Shown: in pieces, positions 7,143-15,074 of the stretch
Layout of the letters: every line of letters starts with the position of its first letter
Position numbering within the stretch: the stretch's first letter is position 1
DNA from: Candidatus Bathyarchaeota archaeon
GTDB lineage: Archaea > Thermoproteota > Bathyarchaeia > Bathyarchaeales > UBA233
NCBI GenBank assembly: GCA_007050895.1
Contig: SMYP01000158.1
Coordinates: forward strand, 1-16,671
Direction of reading: 5' to 3'
DNA length: 16,671 nt
Made by a program: the position numbers and the translations under genes
Notes under the pieces: model-generated
What the model was told of the DNA's origin: nothing
The model's database searches: none
The model's input: only the letters and a program-made list of their open reading frames with translations

Positions 7143-7171
7143 TGCTTAAATTGTGCTTAACTATATAAGCA
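7143..7171. promoter_or_regulatory. TATA box of the methyltransferase gene framed by TGCTTA repeats
   Basis: On the minus strand a TATA box reads CTTATATAG (about 7169-7161), some 30 bases before the ATG at 7133. It sits inside an 18-base palindrome TGCTTA-ACTATA-TAAGCA (7154-7171). A further direct copy TGCTTAA lies at 7143-7149, 11 bases from the one at 7154. Three half-sites on one face of the helix look like an operator that could block transcription factor access. No regulator is identified. Confidence 0.45.
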
Positions 7172-7260
7172 AATGAACCAGCACCTCATAAAATCTATAG
7201 TAGCTTCGTAAAGAAAAGTTGAAGAAACATACAAAAATGTAGTGGGTATAGTTACAAATC

Positions 7261-7271
7261 GTTTAAATATC
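7261..7271 (+). promoter_or_regulatory. TATA box for the rpl10e-ppsA operon
   Basis: GTTTAAATATC lies about 35-44 bases before the ATG at 7305. Transcription would begin near 7290-7295, leaving a short leader with AAAGGGA as ribosome site. This excludes longer start choices at 7242 and probably at 7284. Confidence 0.5.
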
Positions 7272-7304
7272 GCTTACTCTGTTATGCTAAAAAAGGGATG
7301 CCAC

Positions 7305-7838
7305 ATGCATGCAAGAAATTATCGGCCTGTAAGAGGTCAAGCTTACACTCGCAAAAAATTTGCGAAGGGTTTTCCACCCCCCAAAATCGTCAAGTTTACA
7401 ATGGGGGACACTAAAGGAACCTTTGAGGTTGAAGCGAAACTTATAGCTTTAAAAAGAGCGCAGATCCGCCATAGTGCCCTAGAGGCAGCACGCGTGGCTA
7501 CAAATCGCCTGCTTATGGATAAACTAGTTAATGACTATCTAATGCATGTTCTTCCATACCCACACATAATATTAAGAGAAAACAAAATGATATTTGGAGC
7601 TCATGCTGACAGGCTTCAGCAAGGTATGCGAAGATCTTTTGGAAAAGCAATAGGTACAGCTGCTCGTGTAAAACCCGAACAGACACTTATAACTGTTAAA
7701 GTTAAAGCTACTGCGGTTGACACCGCTAAAGAATCCCTAAAACGAGGAAGCGCAAAATTGCCAATCCCCTGCAAAATAATCGTTGAGAAAATACAATCTC
7801 CTGATATAGTCGATAAGACGGAGATGGGGAAAGCGTGA
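7305..7838 (+). CDS. rpl10e: Large-subunit ribosomal protein L10e (uL16)
   Basis: This protein of the archaeal large ribosomal subunit lies near the tRNA-binding and A-site region. From the ATG at 7305 it has 177 residues, in the range of archaeal L10e. It opens MHARNYRPVRGQAYTRKKF and contains family words such as RHSALEAARVATNRLL, YPHIILRENKMIFGAHADRLQQGMRRSFGKAIG (split across the centre) and a C-terminal KLPIPCKIIVE. The open frame extends upstream to a GTG at 7242, but the TATA box at 7261-7271 and the ribosome site AAAGGGA near 7293 support 7305. Its TGA overlaps the GTG of the ppsA gene (GTGA, 7835-7838), so the ribosomal protein and phosphoenolpyruvate synthase are probably translated from one message. 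Confidence 0.92.
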   Translation: MHARNYRPVRGQAYTRKKFAKGFPPPKIVKFTMGDTKGTFEVEAKLIALKRAQIRHSALEAARVATNRLLMDKLVNDYLMHVLPYPHIILRENKMIFGAHADRLQQGMRRSFGKAIGTAARVKPEQTLITVKVKATAVDTAKESLKRGSAKLPIPCKIIVEKIQSPDIVDKTEMGKA

Positions 7839-10255
7839 GCGCAACAACCCAACCAGACGTTTTATGGTTTGAGAAACTTAGAAACACTGATGTTCCGATT
7901 GTCGGAGGTAAGAATGCCAGTCTAGGTGAAATGATTAGCGCTGGAATGCCTGTTCCTCCCGGCTTTGCAGTGACAGCATACGCTTATGAAGAATTTATTA
8001 ATCAAACCGGAATAGCCAAGAAAATCTATAAAATAATAAACGGAACAGTCACGGATCCAAATGATCCAAAACAGTATGATACGGCGTCAAAGAAAATACG
8101 TGAACTTATCGAAAAAACTCCGATGCCGTCAAATATAGCAGACTCAATAAAAGTTGCCTACGCAGAACTTAACAAACGTTTCAGTTTGAAAGATGCTTTT
8201 GTTGCTGTCCGTTCAAGTGCCACAGCAGAAGACTTACCTGACGCTTCTTTTGCAGGTCAACAAGAAACTTACTTGAACGTGAAGGGTCCAGATGAACTCC
8301 TTGAAAAAGTTGTGAAGTGCTGGTCAAGTTTGTTCACACCTCGTGCCATCTTTTACCGAAATGAAAAAGGCTTCGCACACGAAAAAGTTTTCATCAGCGT
8401 CGGCGTCCAAAAGATGGTGAACTCCAGAGCCGCTGGGGTTATGTTCACGATAAATCCAGTGACAGGAAAAACTGATGAAATTGTTATTGAAGGAAATTAC
8501 GGTTTAGGTGAAACCGTGGTCTCAGGGGTGGTAAACCCCGATGATTTTGTTATCGATAAAAATAACTTGAAGATTGAAGAGAGACGCATCGCCAGAAAAA
8601 CAGTTCAGTACATCCGTGACCCAAAAACGGGCAAAACAGTTCATCTGGATGTGCCCAAAGAAAAGCAGAAAGAACCATGCGTAAGCGACGAGGAAGTTAT
8701 CAAACTCGCAAAACTAGCCCAGCTAATCGAAGCACATTATAAAAAAGCCATGGACATCGAATGGGCGATCGATGAAGATTTGCCTTTTCCTAAAAATATA
8801 TTCGTGGTTCAAGCTCGTCCAGAAACAGTTTGGGGAGCCAAAGGCGAGGAATCATCACAAGTTGAAGAAGTAAAGGCTCAAGTAGACCTAAAAGTTGTTA
8901 TTAAAGGAATTGCGGCTGGCAAGAGAGGCTATGGCTATGGCTTGGCAAAAGTTGTTTCATCTCCTGACGAAGCATCCGAAAAGATGCAGAAAGGCGACAT
9001 TCTCGTAACAGAAATGACTAACCCGGATTTTGTTCCGTTCATGAAAATGGCCAGTGCAATAGTGACGGACAAAGGCGGAATAACATCTCATGCAGCCATT
9101 GTAAGTCGAGAGCTTGCCATACCATGTGTTGTAGGAACCGAAACTGCAACTGAAGTCTTGAAAACAGGTAAAGAGTACACCGTTGACTCACGAAACGGCA
9201 TAATTTATGAGGGTATTTTGCGCGAAGCAACAGAAGCATCTGCTCAGACCGCTGGAGGCGTTTTTGCAGAAGCTGCACCAGTAACAGCCACAAAGATTTA
9301 CATGAACCTCGGTGTTCCAGAAAAAATTGAAGACTACAAGACTTTACCCTTTGAAGGCATCGGATTAATGCGTACCGAGTTTATTTTAGCTAGCACGATA
9401 GGTGAACACCCGCTGAATTTTGTTGACACTGGGAAAAGCCAGGAGTTTGTAGATAAACTGGCAGAAGGCGTAGCAACCGTGGCAAGAGCAATTCAACCGC
9501 GTCCCGTTGTAGTGCGTTTGAGTGATTTCAAAACCAATGAATACCGAGAGCTCAAAGGTGGGGACAAATACGAAATTGTTGAAGAAAACCCAATGCTTGG
9601 TTGGAGAGGCTGTAGCCGCTACATCAGCAAGTGGTACCAAAAAGCTTTCAGGCTTGAATGCCAAGCCATCAAGAAATGCCGAGCGGAATGGGGTCTCAAA
9701 AACGTTTGGGTTATGCTTCCTATGGTTCGTACACTTTGGGAAGCTAAAAACGTTCTTGGCATCATGAAGGAAGAGGATTTGGAGCGTTCACGTGACTTCA
9801 AGGTGTGGTTCATGGCGGAAACTCCTTCCATAGCCATAATGGCAGACGAGTTTTCCAAGCTGGTTGACGGCTTTTCCATAGGTTCCAACGACATGACTCA
9901 GGGTGTTCTTATGATTGACAGAGACTCGGAACGATTGGGTCAAATGGGCTACTTCGATGAAAGAGAACCTGCCGTGAAACGGATAATCGCTCATCTTATA
10001 AGAACCGCCCATGAGAACGGTTGTACAGTATCAATATGCGGTGAAGGTCCATCAAATCTACCAGACTTTGCCGAGTTTCTCGTTCGTGCTGGGATAGACA
10101 GCATATCAGTTAACAACGACGCTATTTTAGCCACGAAAAAGCAAGTTGCAAGCTTGGAACAGAAAATAATTCTTGAACGTCTCGCAGAGCAAGCTGCATT
10201 AGCCGCTGGGCATCCAATTAAAAAGCCAAAGCAAGATTGGGAATGGACGCCATAA
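7835..10255 (+). CDS. ppsA: Phosphoenolpyruvate synthase (pyruvate, water dikinase)
   Basis: PEP synthase converts pyruvate, ATP and water into phosphoenolpyruvate, AMP and phosphate, the entry step of gluconeogenesis; in some archaea it may also run toward pyruvate. The 806 residues match the family. An ATP-grasp N-terminal domain covers about 1-340 (GGKNASLGEM, VAVRSSATAEDLPDASFAGQ, FVVQARPETVW). The swivelling phosphohistidine domain has GGITSHAAIVSRELAIPCVVG with His419 as the phosphorylated residue. The C-terminal barrel has LMRTEF, SDFKTNEYREL, NPMLGWRG, SIGSNDMTQ and SICGEGPSN with Cys735 as likely acid/base. The GTG start overlaps the L10e stop by four bases and follows GATGGGGA. A hairpin with a T-tract follows the gene. 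All catalytic motifs are intact. Confidence 0.97.
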   Translation: MSATTQPDVLWFEKLRNTDVPIVGGKNASLGEMISAGMPVPPGFAVTAYAYEEFINQTGIAKKIYKIINGTVTDPNDPKQYDTASKKIRELIEKTPMPSNIADSIKVAYAELNKRFSLKDAFVAVRSSATAEDLPDASFAGQQETYLNVKGPDELLEKVVKCWSSLFTPRAIFYRNEKGFAHEKVFISVGVQKMVNSRAAGVMFTINPVTGKTDEIVIEGNYGLGETVVSGVVNPDDFVIDKNNLKIEERRIARKTVQYIRDPKTGKTVHLDVPKEKQKEPCVSDEEVIKLAKLAQLIEAHYKKAMDIEWAIDEDLPFPKNIFVVQARPETVWGAKGEESSQVEEVKAQVDLKVVIKGIAAGKRGYGYGLAKVVSSPDEASEKMQKGDILVTEMTNPDFVPFMKMASAIVTDKGGITSHAAIVSRELAIPCVVGTETATEVLKTGKEYTVDSRNGIIYEGILREATEASAQTAGGVFAEAAPVTATKIYMNLGVPEKIEDYKTLPFEGIGLMRTEFILASTIGEHPLNFVDTGKSQEFVDKLAEGVATVARAIQPRPVVVRLSDFKTNEYRELKGGDKYEIVEENPMLGWRGCSRYISKWYQKAFRLECQAIKKCRAEWGLKNVWVMLPMVRTLWEAKNVLGIMKEEDLERSRDFKVWFMAETPSIAIMADEFSKLVDGFSIGSNDMTQGVLMIDRDSERLGQMGYFDEREPAVKRIIAHLIRTAHENGCTVSICGEGPSNLPDFAEFLVRAGIDSISVNNDAILATKKQVASLEQKIILERLAEQAALAAGHPIKKPKQDWEWTP

Positions 10256-10266
10256 CTTTATAGGAT

Positions 10267-10300
10267 CGCAAGCATTGCGGACGTTAGGCTTTTTTCTTTC
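10267..10300 (+). terminator. Likely terminator after ppsA
   Basis: A short perfect inverted repeat CGCAA-GCA-TTGCG (10267-10279) is followed ten bases later by T6CT3 (10290-10299). It lies 12 bases after the ppsA stop and before a gene with its own ribosome site. Confidence 0.5.
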
Positions 10301-10342
10301 TAATATTCACTCACTCAAACGCCGATTTGCAGGAGAATAAGC

Positions 10343-11344
10343 ATGAAAGGGTTCGATTTCGAGGAAGAGCTAATAAAACAAGAAATCGTTAAGCTCGGTG
10401 CAAAACGTGTTCTATTACAGATGCCTGAAGGATTGAAACCTGAAGGTCCAAGCTTAGTCAAGATCATAGAAAAAACAGGTGCCCTTCCAATAATCTCCGC
10501 TGACCCCTGCTACGGTGCTTGCGACTTAGCTACTGCTGAAGCAGAAAGCCTAGGAATAGAATTGATAGTGCACTTAGGACATTCAAAACTATTGAAACAT
10601 GAAAAGATTCCAACTGTATACGTAGAAGCCAGAGCAACCGTAACAGTTGCTACGGCTCTAGAAAAAGCCGTTCCGCTGCTGGACAACTACGACAAGATAG
10701 GGTTAGCGACCACTGTGCAACATTTGCAGATGCTTGATGAGGTTAGGGAAAGTCTTGTTCGCAATGGAAAGACTGTGATGGTAGGTGATGCTGGACATGC
10801 AACTTACTCGGGGCAAGTGATTGGCTGCGACTACAGCAACGTCAGGGCAGTAGCTAAAAGCGTTGAAGCTTTCCTCTTCATTGGGGGTGGAAGGTTCCAC
10901 GCGTTGGGTATAGCTTTAAGCACCCTTAAACCTACGATAATCGCCGACCCCTACGAAAACATAGCTTACTCTATAACTGAAGAAGCGCAGAAAATGATCA
11001 AACAACGGTGGGCATGCATAGAAGAAGCGGGGCACGCTAGAACCTTTGGTGTGTTAATCGGTTTAAAACCAGGACAAAAACGTCTTGATGAAGCCTTGAA
11101 AATCAAGGAAACCGTTGAAAAAAACGGAAAAGCAGCTTTCCTCTTTGCAATTAGGGAAGTCTCTCCAGAAGCGCTAATGGAGTTTCCATCCATAGACGCC
11201 TACGTTAACACCGCTTGCCCACGGATTTCTCTTGAAGACCCGTCGAAATTCCTCAAACCTGTATTAACAATTAACGAATTTATGGTGGTCGCGGGCGAAA
11301 CTTCATGGGAAAGCTTGCTCAAAAACGGCTTATTCCAAAATTAG
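10343..11344 (+). CDS. dph2: Diphthamide synthesis enzyme Dph2 (3-amino-3-carboxypropyl transferase)
   Basis: Archaeal Dph2 is a homodimeric [4Fe-4S] enzyme that cleaves SAM unconventionally. It transfers the 3-amino-3-carboxypropyl group to a histidine of translation elongation factor 2, the first step of diphthamide synthesis. The 333 residues have the three-domain pattern with one cluster cysteine each: DPCYGACDLA (Cys56 or Cys60), QVIGCDYSNV (Cys162) and NTACPRISLED (Cys292). Other family words are LLQMPEGL (24-31) and FIGGGRFHALG (179-189). The ATG at 10343 has AGGAG seven bases upstream. The end overlaps the methylase gene by 40 bases. Csl4 and RpoL follow, a neighbourhood I recall as recurrent in archaea. 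Confidence 0.95.
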   Translation: MKGFDFEEELIKQEIVKLGAKRVLLQMPEGLKPEGPSLVKIIEKTGALPIISADPCYGACDLATAEAESLGIELIVHLGHSKLLKHEKIPTVYVEARATVTVATALEKAVPLLDNYDKIGLATTVQHLQMLDEVRESLVRNGKTVMVGDAGHATYSGQVIGCDYSNVRAVAKSVEAFLFIGGGRFHALGIALSTLKPTIIADPYENIAYSITEEAQKMIKQRWACIEEAGHARTFGVLIGLKPGQKRLDEALKIKETVEKNGKAAFLFAIREVSPEALMEFPSIDAYVNTACPRISLEDPSKFLKPVLTINEFMVVAGETSWESLLKNGLFQN

Positions 11345-12009
11345 AATTGGAACTCTTTCTGTCTCAGATAGAATCCCAACCTTCTCCCAAGGCATATCTT
11401 GAGCAGTACACAATCTCAGAGGCTATTGCCGCGATGATGCTTTATCTAGCTGCGTATAAAAACGGTGATATTCTTGGCAAAACAGTTCTGGATTTAGGTT
11501 GCGGTACTGGTAGACTCGCCCTCGGCGCTTCCTACTTGGGCGCACAGTTTGTCATAGGTGTTGACGTCGATAAAACAGCAATAAGAACTGCTTCCAAAAA
11601 CTCGGAAAGAACGGGATCCAAAACACTTGTTCATTGGGTCCTTGCTGACATTGAAGCGGTAACAGGCAGCTTTGATACAGTGCTGCAGAATCCTCCTTTT
11701 GGTGTGCAAAAGCGTTCTGCAGATCGAAAGTTTCTCGAAAAGGCTTTGGAGGTTGGCAACGTAATTTACTCGCTTCATAAACATCCGGTTACAGATAAGC
11801 AGTTGATACGCCGACTCAAGGCAAATCCTGGTGGTCTGCTGCAGGTTGAGCCTTCTCCGTTCATCGAGAACTTTGTTGAGCGCCGCAATGGTCTAGTTGA
11901 AGCGGTTTATGCGATGCACATGACTATTCCACGCATGTTTGATTTTCACACTAAAATGAAACATGATTTTGTTATTGATCTATACCACATAAAGAAACGC
12001 GCACGGTGA
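11305..12009 (+). CDS. METTL5-like RNA adenine methyltransferase (COG2263)
   Basis: This is a 234-residue Rossmann methyltransferase. Seen are the N-terminal LEQYTISEAIAA (32-43), motif I VLDLGCGTGRLAL (61-73), the SAM-ribose Asp in IGVDVDKTA (84-92) and the catalytic NPPFG (129-133), typical of exocyclic amino (N6-adenine) methylation. The C-terminal TIPRMFDFH and strongly basic end resemble METTL5. Human METTL5 makes m6A in 18S rRNA, so the archaeal protein probably modifies 16S rRNA; the target here is inferred. The human enzyme needs the partner TRMT112, and none is visible here. The ATG at 11305 lies inside dph2, giving a 40-base overlap. The N-terminus up to LEQY is needed to match the family, which supports this start and translational coupling. 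Confidence 0.88.
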   Translation: MGKLAQKRLIPKLELELFLSQIESQPSPKAYLEQYTISEAIAAMMLYLAAYKNGDILGKTVLDLGCGTGRLALGASYLGAQFVIGVDVDKTAIRTASKNSERTGSKTLVHWVLADIEAVTGSFDTVLQNPPFGVQKRSADRKFLEKALEVGNVIYSLHKHPVTDKQLIRRLKANPGGLLQVEPSPFIENFVERRNGLVEAVYAMHMTIPRMFDFHTKMKHDFVIDLYHIKKRAR

Positions 12010-12023
12010 GATGGGTGTTTTGC

Positions 12024-12043
12024 AGCGCCTTTTTTAGAGCGCT
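12024..12043 (+). terminator. Weak hairpin / T-run after the methylase gene
   Basis: AGCGC (12024-12028) and GCGCT (12039-12043) are inverted repeats around a T6-rich loop. The position just after a gene end suggests a terminator or processing site, but the T-tract lies in the loop rather than after the stem, so the call is weak. Confidence 0.25.
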
Positions 12044-12138
12044 TATCAAAAGGTTTATTGAGAAGCATAGAAACTTAGGATATACCCGTTCAGAGAACCC
12101 CTCTGTATCGTTCATAGTTAGCAATAAAGGGAAACAGC

Positions 12139-12720
12139 ATGAATCAGAAAGCGTCTGGAAATAAAAGTGGCAATTTAGTGTTACCTGGAGAACGCTTGGG
12201 TGTCATTGAAGAATTCATTCCGGATTCTGGAACATACGTGAAAGACGGTGTAATATACTCCAAGGTTGTTGGTCGCGCTTTAATGGATTTGCTGAGTAAA
12301 CGCGTCTCTGTCTATCCATTAATTAATAGATCACCCGTTCCAAAAGTCTCAGCCACAGTGTTAGGGCAAGTTGGCAACGCTCAATCTGACAATGTTTTGG
12401 TTAGAATTTTCAAGATAGGCTCCAAGAGGGTTTCAGGTATTTTCACGGGGATCCTCCACATTTCTGACGTGCAGGAGCGCTACGTCAAATCTATGACTGA
12501 CGTGTGTAAACCGGGTGACATAATGCGAACTAAGGTCATAAGCAATAAGAATCAGGTTTTCCATCTTTCGACTAACGACAAGAGTTTAGGTGTGGTGTAC
12601 GCTTTTTGTTCACGCTGTTCAAATCTGCTGGAACAAAAACGACACGAGATGAAGTGCCCGAAATGTGGCAATGTTGAAAAACGTAAAATCGCTTTAGATT
12701 ATGGAAAAGAGGAGATATGA
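12139..12720 (+). CDS. csl4: Exosome RNA-binding subunit Csl4
   Basis: Csl4 forms part of the cap of the archaeal exosome, the phosphorolytic 3'-5' RNA degradation and tailing machine, and helps recruit RNA and DnaG. The 193 residues show the three family parts. An N-terminal domain with VLPGERLGVIEEFIPDSGTY leads (14-33). An S1 domain follows (about 68-145, with VLGQVGNAQSDNVLVRI and GILHISDVQ). The C-terminal zinc ribbon has Cys157, Cys160, Cys173 and Cys176 (CSRC and CPKC). The ATG at 12139 follows AAAGGGAAA. The stop overlaps the RpoL start as ATGA, so the two are co-translated, linking RNA decay to transcription. Confidence 0.95.
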   Translation: MNQKASGNKSGNLVLPGERLGVIEEFIPDSGTYVKDGVIYSKVVGRALMDLLSKRVSVYPLINRSPVPKVSATVLGQVGNAQSDNVLVRIFKIGSKRVSGIFTGILHISDVQERYVKSMTDVCKPGDIMRTKVISNKNQVFHLSTNDKSLGVVYAFCSRCSNLLEQKRHEMKCPKCGNVEKRKIALDYGKEEI

Positions 12721-13007
12721 GTAGCTTGAAGGTTAATGTGTTAAAGAAAGAAGCTAATGAGCTTAAAATAGAAATTGAAGGTGTAGGGCATGGTTTCTGT
12801 AACCTATTGCAGAAGAAACTTTTGGAAGACGCGAACGTGGACTTAGCTGGCTACGATATACCGCATCCTTTAGCGTCAAACCCCGTGATATATGTTCGAA
12901 TGAAGGGGAAGGCGAAACCTGAGGATGCATTGATTGAAGCGGCAGAGAAAGCCCGCGAAATGAATAGCGAGTTCAGCAAGGAATTGAAGAAAGCCCTTAA
13001 ATCTTAA
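12717..13007 (+). CDS. rpoL: DNA-directed RNA polymerase subunit L
   Basis: RpoL (Rpb11 homologue) forms a heterodimer with RpoD, equivalent to the bacterial alpha dimer, and nucleates polymerase assembly. The 96 residues match the family: ELKIEIEGVGHGFCNLLQKK (15-34), then ANVDLAGYDIPHPLASNPVI (39-58), and a C-terminal amphipathic helix rich in Glu and Lys. The ATG at 12717 overlaps the csl4 stop by four bases, with GAGGAG only two bases upstream. A T-rich tract follows the stop. Confidence 0.97.
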   Translation: MSSLKVNVLKKEANELKIEIEGVGHGFCNLLQKKLLEDANVDLAGYDIPHPLASNPVIYVRMKGKAKPEDALIEAAEKAREMNSEFSKELKKALKS

Positions 13008-13008
13008 C

Positions 13009-13027
13009 TTTTTTCGTTATTTTATCA
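13009..13027 (+). terminator. T-rich termination signal after rpoL
   Basis: T6 at 13009-13014 and TTATTTTAT (13017-13025) lie directly after the stop codon. Archaeal RNA polymerase terminates at such U-tracts without needing a hairpin. Confidence 0.4.
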
Positions 13028-13096
13028 AGCCTCTATGTTTCCAATATTTTTTAGTTATCTTTCAAAGTTGTAGGCTGCAAGATTTTAGAAGCTGCG

Positions 13097-13109
13097 TTAA
13101 ACTTATAAA
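13097..13109 (+). promoter_or_regulatory. TATA box of the DUF99 gene
   Basis: AAACTTATAAAAA is a strong archaeal TATA element about 45-55 bases before the TTG at 13153. It predicts a leader of roughly 20-25 bases containing AGGA. Confidence 0.55.
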
Positions 13110-13152
13110 AAGTTGCATAATACTTAGAATCAAACCAGTAGGAAAAACACTT

Positions 13153-13740
13153 TTGAGCTGCAAAAGTTTTCGCATTATAAAGCCTGAAATTCGCGTTCTA
13201 GGGATAGACGACGGTGCATTTAAGCCACATGTTGAGAGTCAGGTTCCTGTCATCGGCGTTGTTTTTAGAGGAGGCTTCTGGATTGACGGAGTAATGCACA
13301 CCAGCATAGAAGTAGATGGTTTTGATGCCACCGAAAGAATAGTCTCTATGATCATCGGCTCATCTCACTATAAGCAGTTGCGAGTGATAATGTTGAACGG
13401 TGTAACTTTCGCTGGATTCAACATAGTTGATGTTAAAGCGCTTAATGTTGCGACGAAGCTGCCTGTTATAACTGTGACGCGTGAAAAACCTGATTTTGCC
13501 GATATTCATAAAGCGCTCCAAAATCTGCCTAACAGTGAAAGGCGGTGGAAAGCAATTCTCAGCGCGGGAGAACCTATTGAAGTCTCCACCAAAAGCGCCA
13601 AAACGAAAATATATATGCAAACCGCTGGTGTTTCTCGAGAGGACGCGCAAAGAATTTTGCAATTGACTTCAACTCGTAGTAATATTCCAGAAGCCTTGCG
13701 GGTTGCGCATCTAATTGCGTCTGGAATAAGCCATGTATAG
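13153..13740 (+). CDS. DUF99 (UPF0215) protein, endonuclease V-related
   Basis: This 195-residue protein is of the archaeal DUF99 family, structurally related to endonuclease V but of unproven function. Family features are RVLGIDDGAFKP (14-25), with an acidic pair at the position of the endonuclease V metal site, LNGVTFAGFNIVD in the middle, VITVTREKPD and the C-terminal PEALRVAHLIASGI. The start is TTG at 13153; an AGGA lies about ten bases upstream (13139-13142) and a TATA box further up. It has its own promoter and stands between rpoL and the TFS gene. A role in nucleic-acid repair or RNA processing is inferred from fold and neighbours only. Confidence 0.88.
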   Translation: MSCKSFRIIKPEIRVLGIDDGAFKPHVESQVPVIGVVFRGGFWIDGVMHTSIEVDGFDATERIVSMIIGSSHYKQLRVIMLNGVTFAGFNIVDVKALNVATKLPVITVTREKPDFADIHKALQNLPNSERRWKAILSAGEPIEVSTKSAKTKIYMQTAGVSREDAQRILQLTSTRSNIPEALRVAHLIASGISHV

Positions 13741-13751
13741 CCTTGGAATTA

Positions 13752-13765
13752 GAAAAAGTTTAAAA
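13752..13765 (+). promoter_or_regulatory. TATA-like element of the TFS gene
   Basis: GAAAAAGTTTAAAA lies about 47-60 bases before the ATG at 13812 and would give a leader of about 20-30 bases. It sits within the 71-base gap after the DUF99 gene. Confidence 0.4.
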
Positions 13766-13811
13766 GAGACCATGCAAAGGGAATCCAAAACGTAACACGG
13801 AGTAGTGAATC

Positions 13812-14165
13812 ATGGAGTTCTGTCCGAAATGTGGTTCTCGTCTTGAATTCAAAAAACCAAAGACTGACAAAGCAGCATCCTTAACTCTTGTATGTCCGAA
13901 ATGCGGATATAAAAAGCAGGAATCAACCAACAAAATTGAACCCAAAAACGCTAAGGTAATTCAGCATAATCCCCAACAGTTTGTGGCTGTAATCGGCAAA
14001 GAAGAACAAAAACTTAGAACTCTGCCTACCGTTCGAATCGAGTGTCCAAAATGCGGAAACAACACTGCTTATGTCTGGCAAGTACAAACTAGAAGCGCTG
14101 ATGAATCTTCGACCCAGTTCTTGCGTTGCACAAAATGTAACTATACGTTCAGAGAGTATAGCTAA
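13812..14165 (+). CDS. tfs: Transcription factor S (TFIIS-like cleavage factor)
   Basis: TFS binds the secondary channel of archaeal RNA polymerase and triggers cleavage of backtracked RNA. The 117 residues have an N-terminal zinc ribbon (Cys4, Cys7, Cys28, Cys31), a variable linker and a C-terminal TFIIS ribbon (Cys78, Cys81, Cys106, Cys109). The catalytic acidic pair Asp97-Glu98 in TRSADESS is intact, so this is a cleavage-competent factor rather than an inhibitory paralogue. The ATG at 13812 agrees with the first CPKC at residue 4. Position before pcna is consistent with an information-processing cluster. Confidence 0.95.
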   Translation: MEFCPKCGSRLEFKKPKTDKAASLTLVCPKCGYKKQESTNKIEPKNAKVIQHNPQQFVAVIGKEEQKLRTLPTVRIECPKCGNNTAYVWQVQTRSADESSTQFLRCTKCNYTFREYS

Positions 14166-14300
14166 GTTTTTGCCCTCTCTGCATTAATCAAGGCTCCTAG
14201 GCGAATATTTTCTTAAGAATGTCTCTTTCTACTAGCATTACTTTTAAGTGCCTAAAATCTTAATAACATCTCTGTGTAGCATTAACCGAGGAAAAAGGAC

Positions 14301-15056
14301 ATGTTTAAACTTAAGGTATCTGATGCCAAACTTTTAAGAGACATGGCTGCTGCCATAGCAATTCTTGTAGATGAAGCTACCTTCAAAATTGAGCCTGAAG
14401 GCTTGAAATTGCGGGCAATGGATCCATCTCGGGTTGCCATGATTGATTTCGAATGGCCTAACACAATTTTTGAGGAATACGTTTGTGAAACGCCTTCGAA
14501 GATGTGCATAAACATTAGTGAGTTGTTGAGGCTTCTAAAACGAGCTGGCAAGGATGAGGCAGTAGAATTGTCTCTTGACGATAAAACTGGGCGTCTTCAG
14601 ATCAAAATAACAGGAAAGTATAGCCGTAACTTTAATATGCCGACGCTAGAAGCCTCAGAAGAAGAGGTTCCAACGCCTAAAATATCCTTTAATATAAAAG
14701 CAAAAACCACAACGCAAGGGCTGAGTCAGGCAATAGAAGATGCACAACTCGTAAGTGATCATGTCCGAATAGAGGCAGATGCAGAAAAGCTGCTTCTTAA
14801 TGCTTCAGGGGACTTAATGGGGGCAACAATAACCCTTCAAAAAGAAAGCGATACACTGCTGGAGTTGGAGGTAAAAGAGAATTCAAAAGCGACTTTCAGT
14901 TTGAGCTACTTATCTGAAATCATAAAAGCCGCGTCAGCCACATCTGAAATTGCCACGCTTGAATTTTCAACCGATATGCCAGTGAAAATAGACTTTCAAC
15001 AAACAACTGCTGGAAAATTGACTTTCTTCCTTGCACCAAGAATCGAAACCGAATAA
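14301..15056 (+). CDS. pcn: DNA polymerase sliding clamp (PCNA)
   Basis: PCNA is the ring-shaped trimeric clamp that tethers replicative polymerases, Fen1, ligase and other factors to DNA. The 251 residues are the normal length. Landmarks are FKLKVSDAKLLRDMAAAIAI at the start, LRAMDPSRVAMIDFEWP (36-52), the conserved LRLLKRAGKDE (77-87), a middle linker near EEEVPTPKISF and the C-terminal FFLAPRIETE, the partner-binding tail. The ATG at 14301 is preceded by GAGGAAAAAGG. Only one PCNA gene is seen here. A stump of a priL-like gene starts 18 bases after its stop. Confidence 0.97.
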   Translation: MFKLKVSDAKLLRDMAAAIAILVDEATFKIEPEGLKLRAMDPSRVAMIDFEWPNTIFEEYVCETPSKMCINISELLRLLKRAGKDEAVELSLDDKTGRLQIKITGKYSRNFNMPTLEASEEEVPTPKISFNIKAKTTTQGLSQAIEDAQLVSDHVRIEADAEKLLLNASGDLMGATITLQKESDTLLELEVKENSKATFSLSYLSEIIKAASATSEIATLEFSTDMPVKIDFQQTTAGKLTFFLAPRIETE

Positions 15057-15074
15057 TAAGAACGTAACACGTAA

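Noticed and set aside
7242..7304. Longer L10e start at GTG 7242 or ATG 7284
   Set aside because: The promoter TATA box lies inside this extension, and the family N-terminus begins at the ATG at 7305.
9039..10012. Several minus-strand frames within ppsA
   Set aside because: The plus-strand frame is an intact, full-length PEP synthase; the others are by-products of its codon use.
13789..15071. Shared 11-mer AACGTAACACG before the TFS gene and before the priL-like stump
   Set aside because: Matches of this length are expected by chance many times in a window of this size, and the distances to the start codons differ.
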